A stretch of DNA of 64,000 nucleotides from Akkermansiaceae bacterium (GTDB taxonomy: Bacteria > Verrucomicrobiota > Verrucomicrobiia > Verrucomicrobiales > Akkermansiaceae): NCBI GenBank assembly GCA_015062005.1, contig SUVL01000007.1, positions 1 to 64,000 on the forward strand, written 5' to 3'. How positions within the stretch are numbered: the stretch's first letter is position 1; each line of letters begins with the position of its first letter. Below are positions 1-8,318 of this stretch, one piece after another. The position numbers and the translations under genes were made by a program. The notes under the pieces are model-generated. The model was not told the origin of the DNA. It ran no database searches and saw nothing but the letters and a program-made list of their open reading frames with translations.

Positions 1-820
1 AGAAGAGCACGGCAAAAGCATCGCGCATGGGCAAGGCATCGCTCGCGGCGCGGCTGGCAAACTTGCTCTGCCCCACCACCATGCCGGAAAGGAAGGCGCC
101 GAACTCCATGGAGGCATTGAACACATAAGACGACAGCACAGCAATGCCCAGAGCAATGACCAGCACACCCAGGGTGAAGAGTTCATCCGAGCCATTGCGG
201 GCCACATAGGTGAGCACCCTGGTGATGATTCGCTTGCCCAGGAAGGCCACAATGAGCACCAGCAGGGTGAGTTTCACCGCCATGCCTCCCAGCGCGGGCA
301 GCAGCGCATCGTTCCCGAACATGACGGGCATGAGCACCAGCAGGATGATGGTGAACAAATCCTCCACCACCAGCCAGCCCAGGGCGGTGTGCCCCGCGGG
401 GGTCTGGAGCATCTTGTTGTCCTCCAGCACGCGGGTGAGCACCACCGTGCTGGAAACGCACACGCACATGCCGAATATGGCCGCCGCCACCCAACCGCCG
501 GAGCCGCCACAGAAATAGTACACCAGGCCGCCGATACCGGTCCAGAGCAGGCTGCAGGTCACCGCACCCGGCACCGCCACCTTGCGCACCGCCAGCAGGT
601 CCTTGAAATGGAAATGCAGACCCACGCCGAACAGCAGCAGCACCACGCCGATGTGCGAGAACTCCTCCACCACATGGTGGTCCACCGGGTGGCCCCACCA
701 GTCCTGCGCGGCCAGCATGCCGGCCACCAGGTACCCCACCAGCGGGGAGAGGTGCAGTTTCTGCGCAACCATCCCCAACACAAAGGCCAGGGCCAGACCA
801 ATGACAAGTGTGAAAATCAT
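1..820 (-). CDS. Kef/CPA2-type cation:proton antiporter, N-terminal part (cut by window edge)
   Basis: The track shows only out-of-frame shadows here, but the minus strand reads open from ATG at 820 to the window edge (about 273 residues). It begins MIFTLVIGLALAFVLG and continues with repeated hydrophobic helices, including SPLVGYLVAGMLA, VVLLLFGVGLHFHFKDLL and SSTVVLTRVLED. These are the hallmarks of the Na+/H+ exchanger domain of KefB/KefC/YbaL-type monovalent cation:proton antiporters. The start codon overlaps the stop of the upstream methyltransferase gene (ATGA), so the two genes are translationally coupled. The C-terminal part, where a TrkA-N regulatory domain would be, is outside the window. 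Family assignment is firm; the transported ion cannot be read from sequence. Confidence 0.85.
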   Translation of the reverse strand, partial: MIFTLVIGLALAFVLGMVAQKLHLSPLVGYLVAGMLAAQDWWGHPVDHHVVEEFSHIGVVLLLFGVGLHFHFKDLLAVRKVAVPGAVTCSLLWTGIGGLVYYFCGGSGGWVAAAIFGMCVCVSSTVVLTRVLEDNKMLQTPAGHTALGWLVVEDLFTIILLVLMPVMFGNDALLPALGGMAVKLTLLVLIVAFLGKRIITRVLTYVARNGSDELFTLGVLVIALGIAVLSSYVFNASMEFGAFLSGMVVGQSKFASRAASDALPMRDAFAVLF

Positions 821-2127
821 ACCAGTACGCGAGCCCAGAGTACTTTGAGATAACGGCCCTCAGGATATGTGGAAAGGAAGGGATGATCCCAGCCGGGGCC
901 GGTCATATCCAGAATCTGCAGGCGGCGCCCCAGGCGCTGCGCGGCCTTGATGACCACCTTCTCGAACTCCGCAGGGCTCACCAGCCCGCTGCACGAGCAG
1001 GTCACAAACAAACCGCCTCGGCGCACGCACTGCAAGCCCAGCATGTTCAGGTCATTGTACTTCTTGAGGCCCTCCTCCTTCTCCTCATCACGCCCCAGCA
1101 CAAACTTGGGCGGGTCGAGCAGCACCACATCGAACAGCTTGCCGTTGCGCACCATCTGGCGGGCGTACACGAAAGCGTCCGCATGCACAAAGTCAATCCG
1201 CAGCGGGCCGTTCTGGGCGTTGATATTGGCGTTGCGCTTCGCCATCAGGATGGCTTTTTCATCCAGGTCCACTGCGGTCACCTCGGCAGCGCCACCGTGC
1301 AGCTTCGAGTAGATGGAGAAACCGCCGGAGTAGCAGCACAAATCCAGCATGGTCTTGCCCTGCACCAGGCGGGAAAGCTTCAAGCGGTTATCACGCTGGT
1401 CGCAGAAGAAACCGGTCTTGTGCCCCTGGGCAAAGTCCACTTCAAAATTCACACCGTTTTCCACGATGCGCACCTTGTGTACCGGCTCGCTCTTCGGCGC
1501 CTGGCTCACATCGATACCCTCCATGCGGGCAATGCCCTCATCCACCGTGATGACATGGCGGCTCGTGCCGCAGAGCTCATGAAGCAGCGGCAGCCACTGC
1601 GGCAGGCGCAGCCACACCCCCAGGGTGGTCACCTCCAGGCTCAGCACATCGTTATAGCGGTCCACAATCAGGCCTCCCAGACCATCCGAATCGCCGTGAA
1701 TCACACGGTAGGCATTCGTTGTTTCCTCCAGCCTGCAATCCTGGCGGCGCCAGCTCACTGCGCGGCGGATGGCGGCTTCCAGATCCTTCTCCTTCAGCAC
1801 ATCCGGCCCATGCTGCAACATACGCAGAGGGGTGCGGCTCTGCGGATTCCAGAACCCGCCGCCGAACAAGTCGCCGTTCTTGTCGTAAACATTGATAAGC
1901 CCGCCCTGCACCGCATCCGGGCTCACCGCCCCCAGCATACGCGGGAATACCGCGGGATTGTAGGTAAAATACTTGAGCTGCACCCAGGGGCGCACCCAGT
2001 TCTCGCTCCCTTCCGGAGCATCCGCCGTCTTGAACGCCCGCACCCGCGGTGCAGGCGCCCCCTGCGGGCGCTTCTTATCCTTGTACTTCGGCTTGAATCC
2101 CTGGTTTCTCTGCTGGTAATCGCTCAC
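817..2127 (-). CDS. rlmI: Class I SAM-dependent rRNA methyltransferase (RlmI-like, PUA + Rossmann)
   Basis: The protein resembles 23S rRNA m5C methyltransferase RlmI/YccW: an N-terminal PUA-like region followed by a SAM-binding core. Visible motifs are MLDLCCYSGGFSIYSKL (motif I), VTAVDLDEKA (acidic residue binding SAM ribose), VVLLDPPKFV (motif IV) and LFVTCSCSGLV with the cysteines typical of the family. The track start at 2199 is unlikely because a TTGACT-17-TATAAT promoter lies inside that extension (2135-2163). The GTG at 2127 is 7 nt after the -10 box and gives 436 aa, close to the usual 400 or so. It is the first gene of an operon with the antiporter. The exact target nucleotide is inferred from family only. 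Confidence 0.85.
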   Translation of the reverse strand: MSDYQQRNQGFKPKYKDKKRPQGAPAPRVRAFKTADAPEGSENWVRPWVQLKYFTYNPAVFPRMLGAVSPDAVQGGLINVYDKNGDLFGGGFWNPQSRTPLRMLQHGPDVLKEKDLEAAIRRAVSWRRQDCRLEETTNAYRVIHGDSDGLGGLIVDRYNDVLSLEVTTLGVWLRLPQWLPLLHELCGTSRHVITVDEGIARMEGIDVSQAPKSEPVHKVRIVENGVNFEVDFAQGHKTGFFCDQRDNRLKLSRLVQGKTMLDLCCYSGGFSIYSKLHGGAAEVTAVDLDEKAILMAKRNANINAQNGPLRIDFVHADAFVYARQMVRNGKLFDVVLLDPPKFVLGRDEEKEEGLKKYNDLNMLGLQCVRRGGLFVTCSCSGLVSPAEFEKVVIKAAQRLGRRLQILDMTGPGWDHPFLSTYPEGRYLKVLWARVLV

Positions 2128-2134
2128 GCGCGAG

Positions 2135-2163
2135 ATTATACGGGCAAGGAGGAGAAAAGTCAA
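2135..2163 (-). promoter_or_regulatory. Promoter of RlmI-like gene (leaderless type)
   Basis: On the minus strand TTGACT (2163-2158), 17 nt, TATAAT (2140-2135), then 7 nt to the GTG at 2127. The expected transcription start falls on or next to the start codon. Confidence 0.75.
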
Positions 2164-2235
2164 CCTCTGGCTTCCATTGTGAAGAAAAAGCCACAGCAAG
2201 CCCCCACTGCGGGCGTGGTTCAGCAGGCGCGCATC

Positions 2236-2427
2236 TTAATTTCCGCCTTTGGCTTCTTCCTTGAGAAGCTCCTCGTATTCCTGCACCGTTTCCTCGATGA
2301 AGAGGGTGACGGCGGAGGTCATGGTCTGGCCATAGTAGGCGCAGGCCTGTTGAAACTTTGCAACCAGGGCACTGTCTACATACAAGCCCAGCATTTTCTT
2401 ATTTTCAGCTCTCTGTCGGGGTGCCAT
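2236..2427 (-). CDS. Small ribbon-helix-helix-like protein
   Basis: A 63-aa protein beginning MAPRQRAENKKMLGLYVDSALV. A short basic start is followed by a beta-strand-like stretch and two helices, then an acidic tail (EEYEELLKEEAKGG-like). The layout matches small CopG/RHH DNA-binding proteins, but no motif is strong enough to prove it. It starts 4 nt after the fmt stop codon and is therefore co-transcribed with fmt. Alternatives are an antitoxin without a visible toxin or a small adaptor. Coding status is supported by spacing and normal codon use. Confidence 0.6.
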   Translation of the reverse strand: MAPRQRAENKKMLGLYVDSALVAKFQQACAYYGQTMTSAVTLFIEETVQEYEELLKEEAKGGN

Positions 2428-2431
2428 GTTC

Positions 2432-3418
2432 TTATTCAGTGGGGGTTGAGGGGATTCCTAAAATGGTGCCGGGCATAATCTTGTGGCCGGCGAAAAAACT
2501 TTCGGCGTTCATCTTGCGCGCGCCGCTGGGTTGCATGGTGGAAATACGGATAGCCCCACCGCGGCGGCCACCACAGGAAACCAGCATGCCATCCGGCCCG
2601 GATTCCAGCACCATGCCGGGCACGGCATCCGCCGGTTTGCGCACGTTCAGGAACATATCGATGGGTGGGAAAATCTTCAACGTCTTGTCCTGCCCGCTGT
2701 GTACGGAGGGATAAATCGTAAAGGTACCAGGCCAGGAGTGGTAAGCGCGAATCTTGCGCGCCACCTGCAGCGCCGGTTGCGCCCAGTCAATCTGGCCGTG
2801 GGAACGCAGCAGCTTGGGCGCATAGGTCATGAGATTCTCGTCCTGTTCCTCGCGCATATCCACGCCATCCTTGAGCGCATTGACAGCCTCCATGAGCGCC
2901 TCCGGCGCCAGCAGGGAGAGATCATCGTGCAGGCTTTCCCCCGTCTCCGTGCCCCGCAGCGGAATCGCCACCTTGCAGATGATATCGCCGGCATCCAGCT
3001 TCTTGACCACGTGCATGATGGTGATACCCGTCTCATCATCGCCTGCCTCAATCGCGGCCTGAATACAGGCCGCCCCACGGTGGCGGGGCAGCAGTGATGC
3101 GTGGGCATTGATGCAGGCCACCTTTGCCACGTCGATGACTTCCTGGGAAAGTATCTGCCCGTAGGCCATGACCACCACCACATCCGGCTCATATGCCCGC
3201 AGCTGTTCCACAGCAGCAGCATCGCGCATCTTTTCCGGCTGGAATACAGGTATGCCCAGCTGCTCTGCCACCACTTTCACGCGTGGCGGCGTCAGCTCCA
3301 TATGGCGTCCCACCGGACGGTCCGGCTGGGTTATCAGAGCCACAACCTGCTCCGTTTCTGCCAGCTTCTGTAATGAGGGAATGGCTATATCCCCCGTGGC
3401 CATCATCACGATTCGCAT
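2432..3418 (-). CDS. fmt: Methionyl-tRNA formyltransferase
   Basis: Transfers a formyl group from 10-formyl-tetrahydrofolate to initiator Met-tRNA in the cytoplasm. At 328 aa it has the normal length. The N-terminal Rossmann-like formyltransferase domain starts MRIVMMATGDIAIPSL, the catalytic Asn-His region reads CINAHASLLPRHRGAACIQ, and GDDETGITIM matches the conserved G-x-TG stretch. The C-terminal OB-like domain starts around residue 205. The usual proline after RGAA is replaced by cysteine, which is a mild variation. A strong promoter ends 6 nt before the ATG, so the mRNA should be leaderless. The 63-aa gene follows in the same transcript. Confidence 0.95.
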   Translation of the reverse strand: MRIVMMATGDIAIPSLQKLAETEQVVALITQPDRPVGRHMELTPPRVKVVAEQLGIPVFQPEKMRDAAAVEQLRAYEPDVVVVMAYGQILSQEVIDVAKVACINAHASLLPRHRGAACIQAAIEAGDDETGITIMHVVKKLDAGDIICKVAIPLRGTETGESLHDDLSLLAPEALMEAVNALKDGVDMREEQDENLMTYAPKLLRSHGQIDWAQPALQVARKIRAYHSWPGTFTIYPSVHSGQDKTLKIFPPIDMFLNVRKPADAVPGMVLESGPDGMLVSCGGRRGGAIRISTMQPSGARKMNAESFFAGHKIMPGTILGIPSTPTE

Positions 3419-3424
3419 AGCGAC

Positions 3425-3453
3425 TAAATACCAGATTACCGGTGTTTAGTCAA
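3425..3453 (-). promoter_or_regulatory. Promoter of fmt (leaderless type)
   Basis: Minus strand TTGACT (3453-3448), 17 nt, TATTTA (3430-3425), 6 nt, ATG at 3418. Confidence 0.7.
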
Positions 3454-3503
3454 GCAATATTACGGAATTCCTTAACATTTTTTCATTCCACCCAGGAAGC
3501 AAA

Positions 3504-3575
3504 CAGCCCCGACGGGAATCGAACCCATATCTGCCCTTTAGGAGAGGGCCGTTCTATCCATTGAACTACGGGGCC
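3504..3575 (-). tRNA. tRNA-Arg (anticodon CCT)
   Basis: The minus strand folds as a cloverleaf: acceptor GGCCCCG pairing with CGGGGCT (one G-U), D stem GTTC/GAAC, anticodon loop CTCCTAA flanked by GCCCT/AGGGC, and T loop TTCGATT with stem GGG/CCC. The anticodon CCT reads AGG, an arginine codon. Length is 72 nt and CCA is not encoded. It lies between fmt and the 4.4-kb operon end. Confidence 0.93.
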
Positions 3576-3603
3576 AGGACTGTTTGAGAAGAGGAGTGTG
3601 GAC

Positions 3604-4428
3604 TCAGGCTTTGAATGCTTCGCGCACTTCCTGGAGCTGGTCTGCATCCAGGGCCGGTTGGAGTTCCGGGAGCATGCGGGCGAAGTATTCGGCCGGGGTC
3701 CAGCCGTGGAGCGGCTGGGGGGTGGGTTTCTCGAAGGCCCAGGTGGGGATGGGCAGCGCGAGATCCAGGATGACGGGAGAAAGCGGAGCCATGCGGCAGA
3801 GCGCATCTGCGGCTTCCTGCGCCAGAGAGGGGTGAGCTTCCAACACGCGGAGCACAAAGGTGCAGCTGAGGCGGTTGGGGGTGGTTTCGAGCTCGTCGAG
3901 CAGCTCCTCCAGACGCTCGGCAGGGAGCTCGAACAGGGGTTGCAGGAGCGGCAGCACGCGCATATCGGCCAGGCTGAGCACGGCATCCAGCAGCGTGGTG
4001 GGGGCGAACTCATCGCGCACCAGGCGGTTCACCAGCTCCTGCACACCGGCCAGAGGCTCGGTAGGGCCAGGCTGCGCAAGCGTCACCACGTAGGTGGCGG
4101 CTTTGCGGCTGAGTGCTTCATCGGGTTCATTGGAGGCGTAGGGGATGAGCGATTTCCAGCCTTCGCCCTTGCGGCCGGTGATGAAGCGGGAAAGCTGGAT
4201 GAGGCTGCTCTTGCGGGCTGCAACAGTAGTCTTGGCAGCGAAGATATCGTAGATATCGAAATTTTCCTCCAGTTTTTCCTCATCATTGCTGGCCATGAGC
4301 CCGCAGGCCATCATGGTAAGCGGCCATTGGTCCGTTCCGATTTCATGCACACGGACCGGGTCGTGAGCCATGGCAGCGAGACGCTCCAGCTCCGAAAGAC
4401 CGGTGAAGTTGTCCTGGTAAAGTCCCAT
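3604..4428 (-). CDS. Conserved hypothetical protein, all-alpha
   Basis: A 274-aa protein starting MGLYQDNFTGLSELERLAAM. I do not recognise it. There is no signal peptide or membrane helix. The sequence is almost entirely predicted amphipathic helices with repeated leucine patterns (ALSRKAATYVVTLAQ, LLDAVLSLADMRVLPLLQ), resembling HEAT-type repeats. It is the last gene of a five-gene minus-strand run beginning at 6953 and lies 15 nt after the TPR-like membrane protein gene. A role as a cytoplasmic scaffold is only a guess. Confidence 0.65.
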   Translation of the reverse strand: MGLYQDNFTGLSELERLAAMAHDPVRVHEIGTDQWPLTMMACGLMASNDEEKLEENFDIYDIFAAKTTVAARKSSLIQLSRFITGRKGEGWKSLIPYASNEPDEALSRKAATYVVTLAQPGPTEPLAGVQELVNRLVRDEFAPTTLLDAVLSLADMRVLPLLQPLFELPAERLEELLDELETTPNRLSCTFVLRVLEAHPSLAQEAADALCRMAPLSPVILDLALPIPTWAFEKPTPQPLHGWTPAEYFARMLPELQPALDADQLQEVREAFKA

Positions 4429-4443
4429 GAGTCAGTGAATATA

Positions 4444-5259
4444 TCAGAAACCAGGGTTGAACTCGGCGCCACCCACCTCAGGGGCCTCGCCAAAGGGATT
4501 GCCCAGGGGATTGGCGTCCTGCCTGGGCTGGGCCACGGGCTCCACCGGGGTGGGGGCATCCACATCCAGCAGGGTAAGGCGCATCTCGACCGTCTTATCA
4601 GCCACCAGGGCGCTGGTGGGGCACTTGGTCTTGCACTGCTCATACCAGGAGCGTGCGGCATCCTTATCGCCCTTGGATTTGGCAAGGTCGCCCAGCATGA
4701 GGTAGGCCAGGGCTGAGTAGGGATTGGTCTCCAGCTGGGTGATGCGGGTCCAGGTGGGAGCGGAGTCCTTGTTCTGCTGCAATTCGTGCGTGGCGAGAGC
4801 TGCCAGGGCGCGGGCGCGCAGCGGCACGGGGGCATTGCTGGCGGCAGCTTTTTCAAGGGCCGCGATGCCGGCTTCATCCCCCTTGGCCAGCAGGGAGAGG
4901 CCACTCATGAGCTCCGCAGTCACGGCAGACGGGGTGCTGCTGTATTCCTGCCGGAGAGTCTCTATGGCGGCGGCATCATACTCATCTGCGCTGGCAATTC
5001 CCCCGCCGGGGGAAGTAATCTTCATGGCCTGGATGACCTGGGCCGCAGCCTCGTGGCGCATATCATTGCGGTGAGAGAAGAACGCGATGATACCACCGGC
5101 CACGATACCGAGGGTAATGCCACCCCACATCAGCTTCTTATAGTGAGCGTTGAGGAACTGCTCGTGCTTAGACGGGCCGATGGCGATTTCGCCGATGGCC
5201 TTGATTTCCTCAGGAGAAAGAGGCATGGTATCCTCATTGGTCTTGCTGTTGGTGTCCAT
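4444..5259 (-). CDS. Membrane-anchored tetratricopeptide-like protein (YfgM-like)
   Basis: A 271-aa protein with a cytoplasmic N-terminus of about 43 residues and one membrane helix near residues 45-61 (LMWGGITLGIVAGGIIAFF). An extracytoplasmic helical part follows, built of TPR-like units (for example AVTAELMSGLSLLAKGDEAG and NPYSALAYLMLGDLAKSKGD). The layout is that of YfgM/TPR_21 proteins that assist periplasmic folding next to the Sec translocon. The C-terminus ends in a short Pro/Gly-rich tail. It starts 11 nt after the metF stop. Function is by architecture only. Confidence 0.7.
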   Translation of the reverse strand: MDTNSKTNEDTMPLSPEEIKAIGEIAIGPSKHEQFLNAHYKKLMWGGITLGIVAGGIIAFFSHRNDMRHEAAAQVIQAMKITSPGGGIASADEYDAAAIETLRQEYSSTPSAVTAELMSGLSLLAKGDEAGIAALEKAAASNAPVPLRARALAALATHELQQNKDSAPTWTRITQLETNPYSALAYLMLGDLAKSKGDKDAARSWYEQCKTKCPTSALVADKTVEMRLTLLDVDAPTPVEPVAQPRQDANPLGNPFGEAPEVGGAEFNPGF

Positions 5260-5270
5260 AGTGCGGTGGT

Positions 5271-6194
5271 TTATCTGTAAACTTTGTTGAGGGAGCGGAG
5301 GCGCTCCAGGTCGAAATAGTTATTGAAGCCCAGGTTGTGGTAAATTTCCAGGGTGGCTTTGGATTTATTGAGCGTGTAGAAGTGGATACCATCCACATCG
5401 GCATCGAGCAATTCGCTGCACTGGTTGCTGGCGTAGTTGATGCCTATGCGCTCGATGGAGGCTTTATCGCCCCCGGCGCGAAGCATAGCCTTGAGCAAGC
5501 GGGCCGGGAAGTTGGTACCGGCAGAGAGTTCAGCCATGCGGTTCATGCTGGAAATAGAGGTTACGGGCATGATACCGGCGATGATGGGCACGTTGATATC
5601 CATGATGCGGCAGCGGTCACGGAAATCGAAGAAGGCGTGATTATCAAAAAAGAGCTGCGTGCAGATGTAGTCTGCCCCCTCATCAACCTTGGCCTTGAGA
5701 AAATCCATTTCCCTGAGGCGGTTGCGGGAGTCCGGATGCCCCTCGGGGAATCCAGCCACTCCAATGGAGAGCCGGTAAGGAAGATTCTGGCGTTCCTCCC
5801 AGCTGCGGATGAAGCGCACAAGGTCGGCCGCGTGGCGGAAAGCATCCTGCGAGGGGTCGTAGGGACAGTTGCGGGGAGGATCCCCACGCAAGGCCATGAT
5901 GGCGCGGGCTCCGGCACTGATGTAGCCATGCAGGATTTCCTCAATCTCAGCCTCGGTGTGTCCCACGCAGGTGAGATGGGGCACAGTGGGAATACCACGG
6001 CTCTGCATGTCGTGCACCACGGAACGGGTGAGACCGCGGGAACTTCCGCCGGCACCGTAGGTGACGCTCACGAAACTCGGATTGAACTCCTGAAGCTTGA
6101 CGACCGTTTCCAGCAGAGTGGCTGCCCCCTCCGGTGTCTTGGGGGGGAAGAACTCGAATGAGAAACTCGGGGTTCTGTCGAACAGAGCGTTCAT
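5271..6194 (-). CDS. metF: 5,10-methylenetetrahydrofolate reductase
   Basis: Reduces 5,10-methylene-THF to 5-methyl-THF with an FAD-bound TIM barrel, supplying methyl groups for methionine synthesis. Recognised by FSFEFFPPKTPEG at the N-terminus (catalytic Glu), FVSVTYGAGGSSRG, the flavin-binding region IMALRGDPP, and CTQLFFDNHAFFDFRDRC. The chosen start is ATG at 6194 (307 aa); a GTG two codons upstream at 6200 is possible. It is 27 nt after the preceding membrane-protein gene and most likely part of that transcript. Placement apart from metE/metH in this window gives no further regulatory hint, and I saw no SAM riboswitch in the short upstream gap. Confidence 0.94.
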   Translation of the reverse strand: MNALFDRTPSFSFEFFPPKTPEGAATLLETVVKLQEFNPSFVSVTYGAGGSSRGLTRSVVHDMQSRGIPTVPHLTCVGHTEAEIEEILHGYISAGARAIMALRGDPPRNCPYDPSQDAFRHAADLVRFIRSWEERQNLPYRLSIGVAGFPEGHPDSRNRLREMDFLKAKVDEGADYICTQLFFDNHAFFDFRDRCRIMDINVPIIAGIMPVTSISSMNRMAELSAGTNFPARLLKAMLRAGGDKASIERIGINYASNQCSELLDADVDGIHFYTLNKSKATLEIYHNLGFNNYFDLERLRSLNKVYR

Positions 6195-6221
6195 GAACAC
6201 TGCATACGTAAAACGTGAAGG

Positions 6222-6953
6222 TCAGGGAACAGGCGTGAGCACCGCCTCAATTTCGGGCATGGGCTCGGGGGTCTCCGAGGGCGGTGCGGGCGGCGTGTAA
6301 TTTTCCAGCCGGAGGTCCCGGCTGCTCAGGAAAGGAGACACAATTACCACATCCCCGGGACGAGGCTTGCGGTTTTCTTCAGCCACTGGGTCCTTCACAC
6401 CGCCGAAATTGGCCTCCTTGATGGCAGCTGTGTACTGCCCGGATTCCTCATCACGGCCATCCACGGTGGCTTCGCACACAATGTAGTCCTCGCGCTGCAC
6501 TGCTATAATCAGGCCTTCATTCACCGGCATGTTTCCCTCTGCCTTGAAAAGCAACACGGCGCAATCCTCCAGATATGCGGTCACCGCCCCCAGGGGAGAA
6601 GGCTTGGCGGCATCCTCGGCAGCGGTAGCGGCTTCCTCAATTTCCTGGCGACGCTTGGCAGAAGCCAGCACGCTGGTCTCCTCTGCGGCGTTCAATTCGG
6701 CCTCATTCTTCTTGGCTTCCTCCTCCGCAGCGGCGCGGGCAGCAGCAACCTCGGGGGCATCCACATCCTTCCCCAATTGGGACATGCGGGCATCGTGCTC
6801 CTGCTGGCGCTTCTCATACTCATTGATTTTCAACTGAGTCTGATACATCTCATACTGCATCTGGCGCGCCGGCAGCAGCACCGTAAACGCGTAGAACATG
6901 AGTCCCACGGTGGCAATGAGAAGCACAAGGATGGTTGCGCGAAAAGCGTTCAT
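6222..6953 (-). CDS. Signal-anchored coiled-coil protein, hypothetical
   Basis: A 243-aa protein once the start is moved to ATG at 6953. The 49-residue extension in the ORF track crosses a TTGAAT-16-TATACT promoter lying 7 nt before this ATG. The N-terminus is a signal anchor (TILVLLIATVGLMFYAF). Residues 30-110 are strongly charged and heptad-like (EYEKRQQEHDARM, AAAEEEAKKNEAEL), indicating a coiled coil. The C-terminal part is beta-rich (DYIVCEATVDGRDEESGQYT) and ends in a Pro/Glu tail. It heads the operon with metF and the two following genes. Coiled-coil anchors of this kind are common in verrucomicrobia, but I cannot name a function. Confidence 0.7.
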   Translation of the reverse strand: MNAFRATILVLLIATVGLMFYAFTVLLPARQMQYEMYQTQLKINEYEKRQQEHDARMSQLGKDVDAPEVAAARAAAEEEAKKNEAELNAAEETSVLASAKRRQEIEEAATAAEDAAKPSPLGAVTAYLEDCAVLLFKAEGNMPVNEGLIIAVQREDYIVCEATVDGRDEESGQYTAAIKEANFGGVKDPVAEENRKPRPGDVVIVSPFLSSRDLRLENYTPPAPPSETPEPMPEIEAVLTPVP

Positions 6954-6960
6954 GCGGGCA

Positions 6961-6988
6961 AGTATAGCAAAAACAGTTTCGGATTCAA
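6961..6988 (-). promoter_or_regulatory. Promoter of the 6953 operon (leaderless type)
   Basis: Minus strand TTGAAT (6988-6983), 16 nt, TATACT (6966-6961), 7 nt, ATG at 6953. Confidence 0.7.
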
Positions 6989-7043
6989 GCAAAGAATCTG
7001 TCACAAAATGTGCCTGTTTTTGGCATACAGGCTTGATTTCTGC

Positions 7044-7072
7044 TTGCAAGTTGGCAGTCGGCGGGATATAAA
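7044..7072 (+). promoter_or_regulatory. Promoter of pgsA
   Basis: TTGCAA (7044-7049), 17 nt, TATAAA (7067-7072), then 12 nt to the ATG at 7085. The predicted leader is only about 5 nt. Confidence 0.65.
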
Positions 7073-7084
7073 ACAGGTGATACA

Positions 7085-7711
7085 ATGTTGAATCTGCCAA
7101 ACACCATCACGCTTTCCCGCATCATCCTCGTCATTGTCTATACGGTGGCTCTGGCCATTGATGGCAGTGTCTCGCCCCACATCAATGAAGTGACGGGGGG
7201 ATGGTTCAAGCCCATTTCCATGACCGCCTGCATCGCACTGTGGGCGTTCGTTGTGGCCGCCATCACGGACTTTTTCGACGGCTACCTGGCCCGCAAATAC
7301 AATCTGATAACCAATTTCGGCAAGCTGATGGACCCGCTGGCAGATAAGATTCTGGTCAGTGCAGCGTTTATCTACCTGACCGCCGTGGGGATATGCCCAT
7401 TCTGGGTATCCATTCTCATCATCTTCCGGGAGTTTCTGGTGACAGGGCTCCGCCAGCTGGCAGTGGCTCAAGGAGTGGTGATAGCGGCGGATCGCCTGGG
7501 CAAGTGGAAGACCGCCGCCCAGCTCACCTACTGCATAGCCTGCATGGCGCAGCTGGCCTATGGCGGCAACCTGTTCGAGCCCCTGCGTTCGCTGAGCATC
7601 GGCGAGAGCGGCTGGTGGTTCCGCGAAATTGCCCTGTGGCTGAGTGTCATTCTCACCCTCTGGAGCGGTGCAAACTACTGCATCCACAGCCGTCACCTGG
7701 TGCGCGGCTAA
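7085..7711 (+). CDS. pgsA: CDP-diacylglycerol-glycerol-3-phosphate 3-phosphatidyltransferase
   Basis: Makes phosphatidylglycerophosphate from CDP-diacylglycerol and glycerol-3-phosphate in the inner membrane, the committed step to phosphatidylglycerol. At 208 aa it has family length. The CDP-alcohol phosphatidyltransferase signature D-G-x2-A-R-x8-G-x3-D-x3-D is complete in FDGYLARKYNLITNFGKLMD and the following DPLAD. The protein begins MLNLPNTITLSRIIL, as PgsA proteins usually do, and has about five hydrophobic helices. It leads a rightward run with a lipoprotein, an M23 peptidase and a TPR protein. A related phosphatidyltransferase specificity cannot be excluded, but the N-terminus favours PgsA. 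Confidence 0.9.
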   Translation: MLNLPNTITLSRIILVIVYTVALAIDGSVSPHINEVTGGWFKPISMTACIALWAFVVAAITDFFDGYLARKYNLITNFGKLMDPLADKILVSAAFIYLTAVGICPFWVSILIIFREFLVTGLRQLAVAQGVVIAADRLGKWKTAAQLTYCIACMAQLAYGGNLFEPLRSLSIGESGWWFREIALWLSVILTLWSGANYCIHSRHLVRG

Positions 7712-7736
7712 CCCCATAATCCAACCGATTTACGCG

Positions 7737-8318
7737 ATGAACCACATTTTTACCATTTTCTGTGCAGCGGCAGGGGTACTGCTGCTGGGCAGTTGCCAGC
7801 AGAAGCAGTACAAAGCCTATTTCCTGACCGAGTCCTCCAACCCGGAGGCAGGTGCTGCGTTCAACGTGCGCTACAATGGCCGCATGTACAACCGCATGCC
7901 CATCATGAGCCTGAAGCACTTTGAGAAGTTCAAATCCTTCATGGCAGATGACGGCTCCTACGGCATGGTGCTCTACACCCCCAAGGAATACCGCATGCGC
8001 CTGTATACGGAAACCCAGCAGAACCTCGGCAAGCACATTCTGCCGGTTATCGATGGTCTGGCCTTTGACCCCATGGAAATTGACTGTGGCATTTCCGATG
8101 GTCAGCTTATCATCTGGGGCGGTCTGAATGGTTATGACCTCAGGCGCATCAGCGAAACACTGGAGCCGGTTGACCCGGAAATCGAGGAAAAGCGCTATCT
8201 GGATGATGACCCGCGCCCGAAGCCTGAGCTGCCCAAGGAAGCAGCCCCGATGAAGGACGAGCACGGCCGCATCATCCCCGAATTGTACTCCTCCGCCACC
8301 CGAAATAAAAAGCAGTGA
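7737..8318 (+). CDS. Hypothetical lipoprotein
   Basis: A 193-aa protein from ATG at 7737; the 31-residue extension in the track overlaps pgsA and lacks a signal. The N-terminus MNHIFTIFCAAAGVLLLGSC is a lipoprotein signal with lipobox LGSC, so the mature protein begins at the cysteine and is probably membrane-anchored. The remainder (NPEAGAAFNVRYNGRMYNRM, GLAFDPMEIDCGISDG) is not one I recognise. Its stop overlaps the GTG start of the M23 peptidase (GTGA), implying coupled translation and perhaps a joint cell-wall role. Confidence 0.7.
   Translation: MNHIFTIFCAAAGVLLLGSCQQKQYKAYFLTESSNPEAGAAFNVRYNGRMYNRMPIMSLKHFEKFKSFMADDGSYGMVLYTPKEYRMRLYTETQQNLGKHILPVIDGLAFDPMEIDCGISDGQLIIWGGLNGYDLRRISETLEPVDPEIEEKRYLDDDPRPKPELPKEAAPMKDEHGRIIPELYSSATRNKKQ

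Noticed and set aside
5260-6221. SAM or THF riboswitch for metF
   Set aside because: The gaps around metF are 11 and 27 nt, too short for these aptamers.
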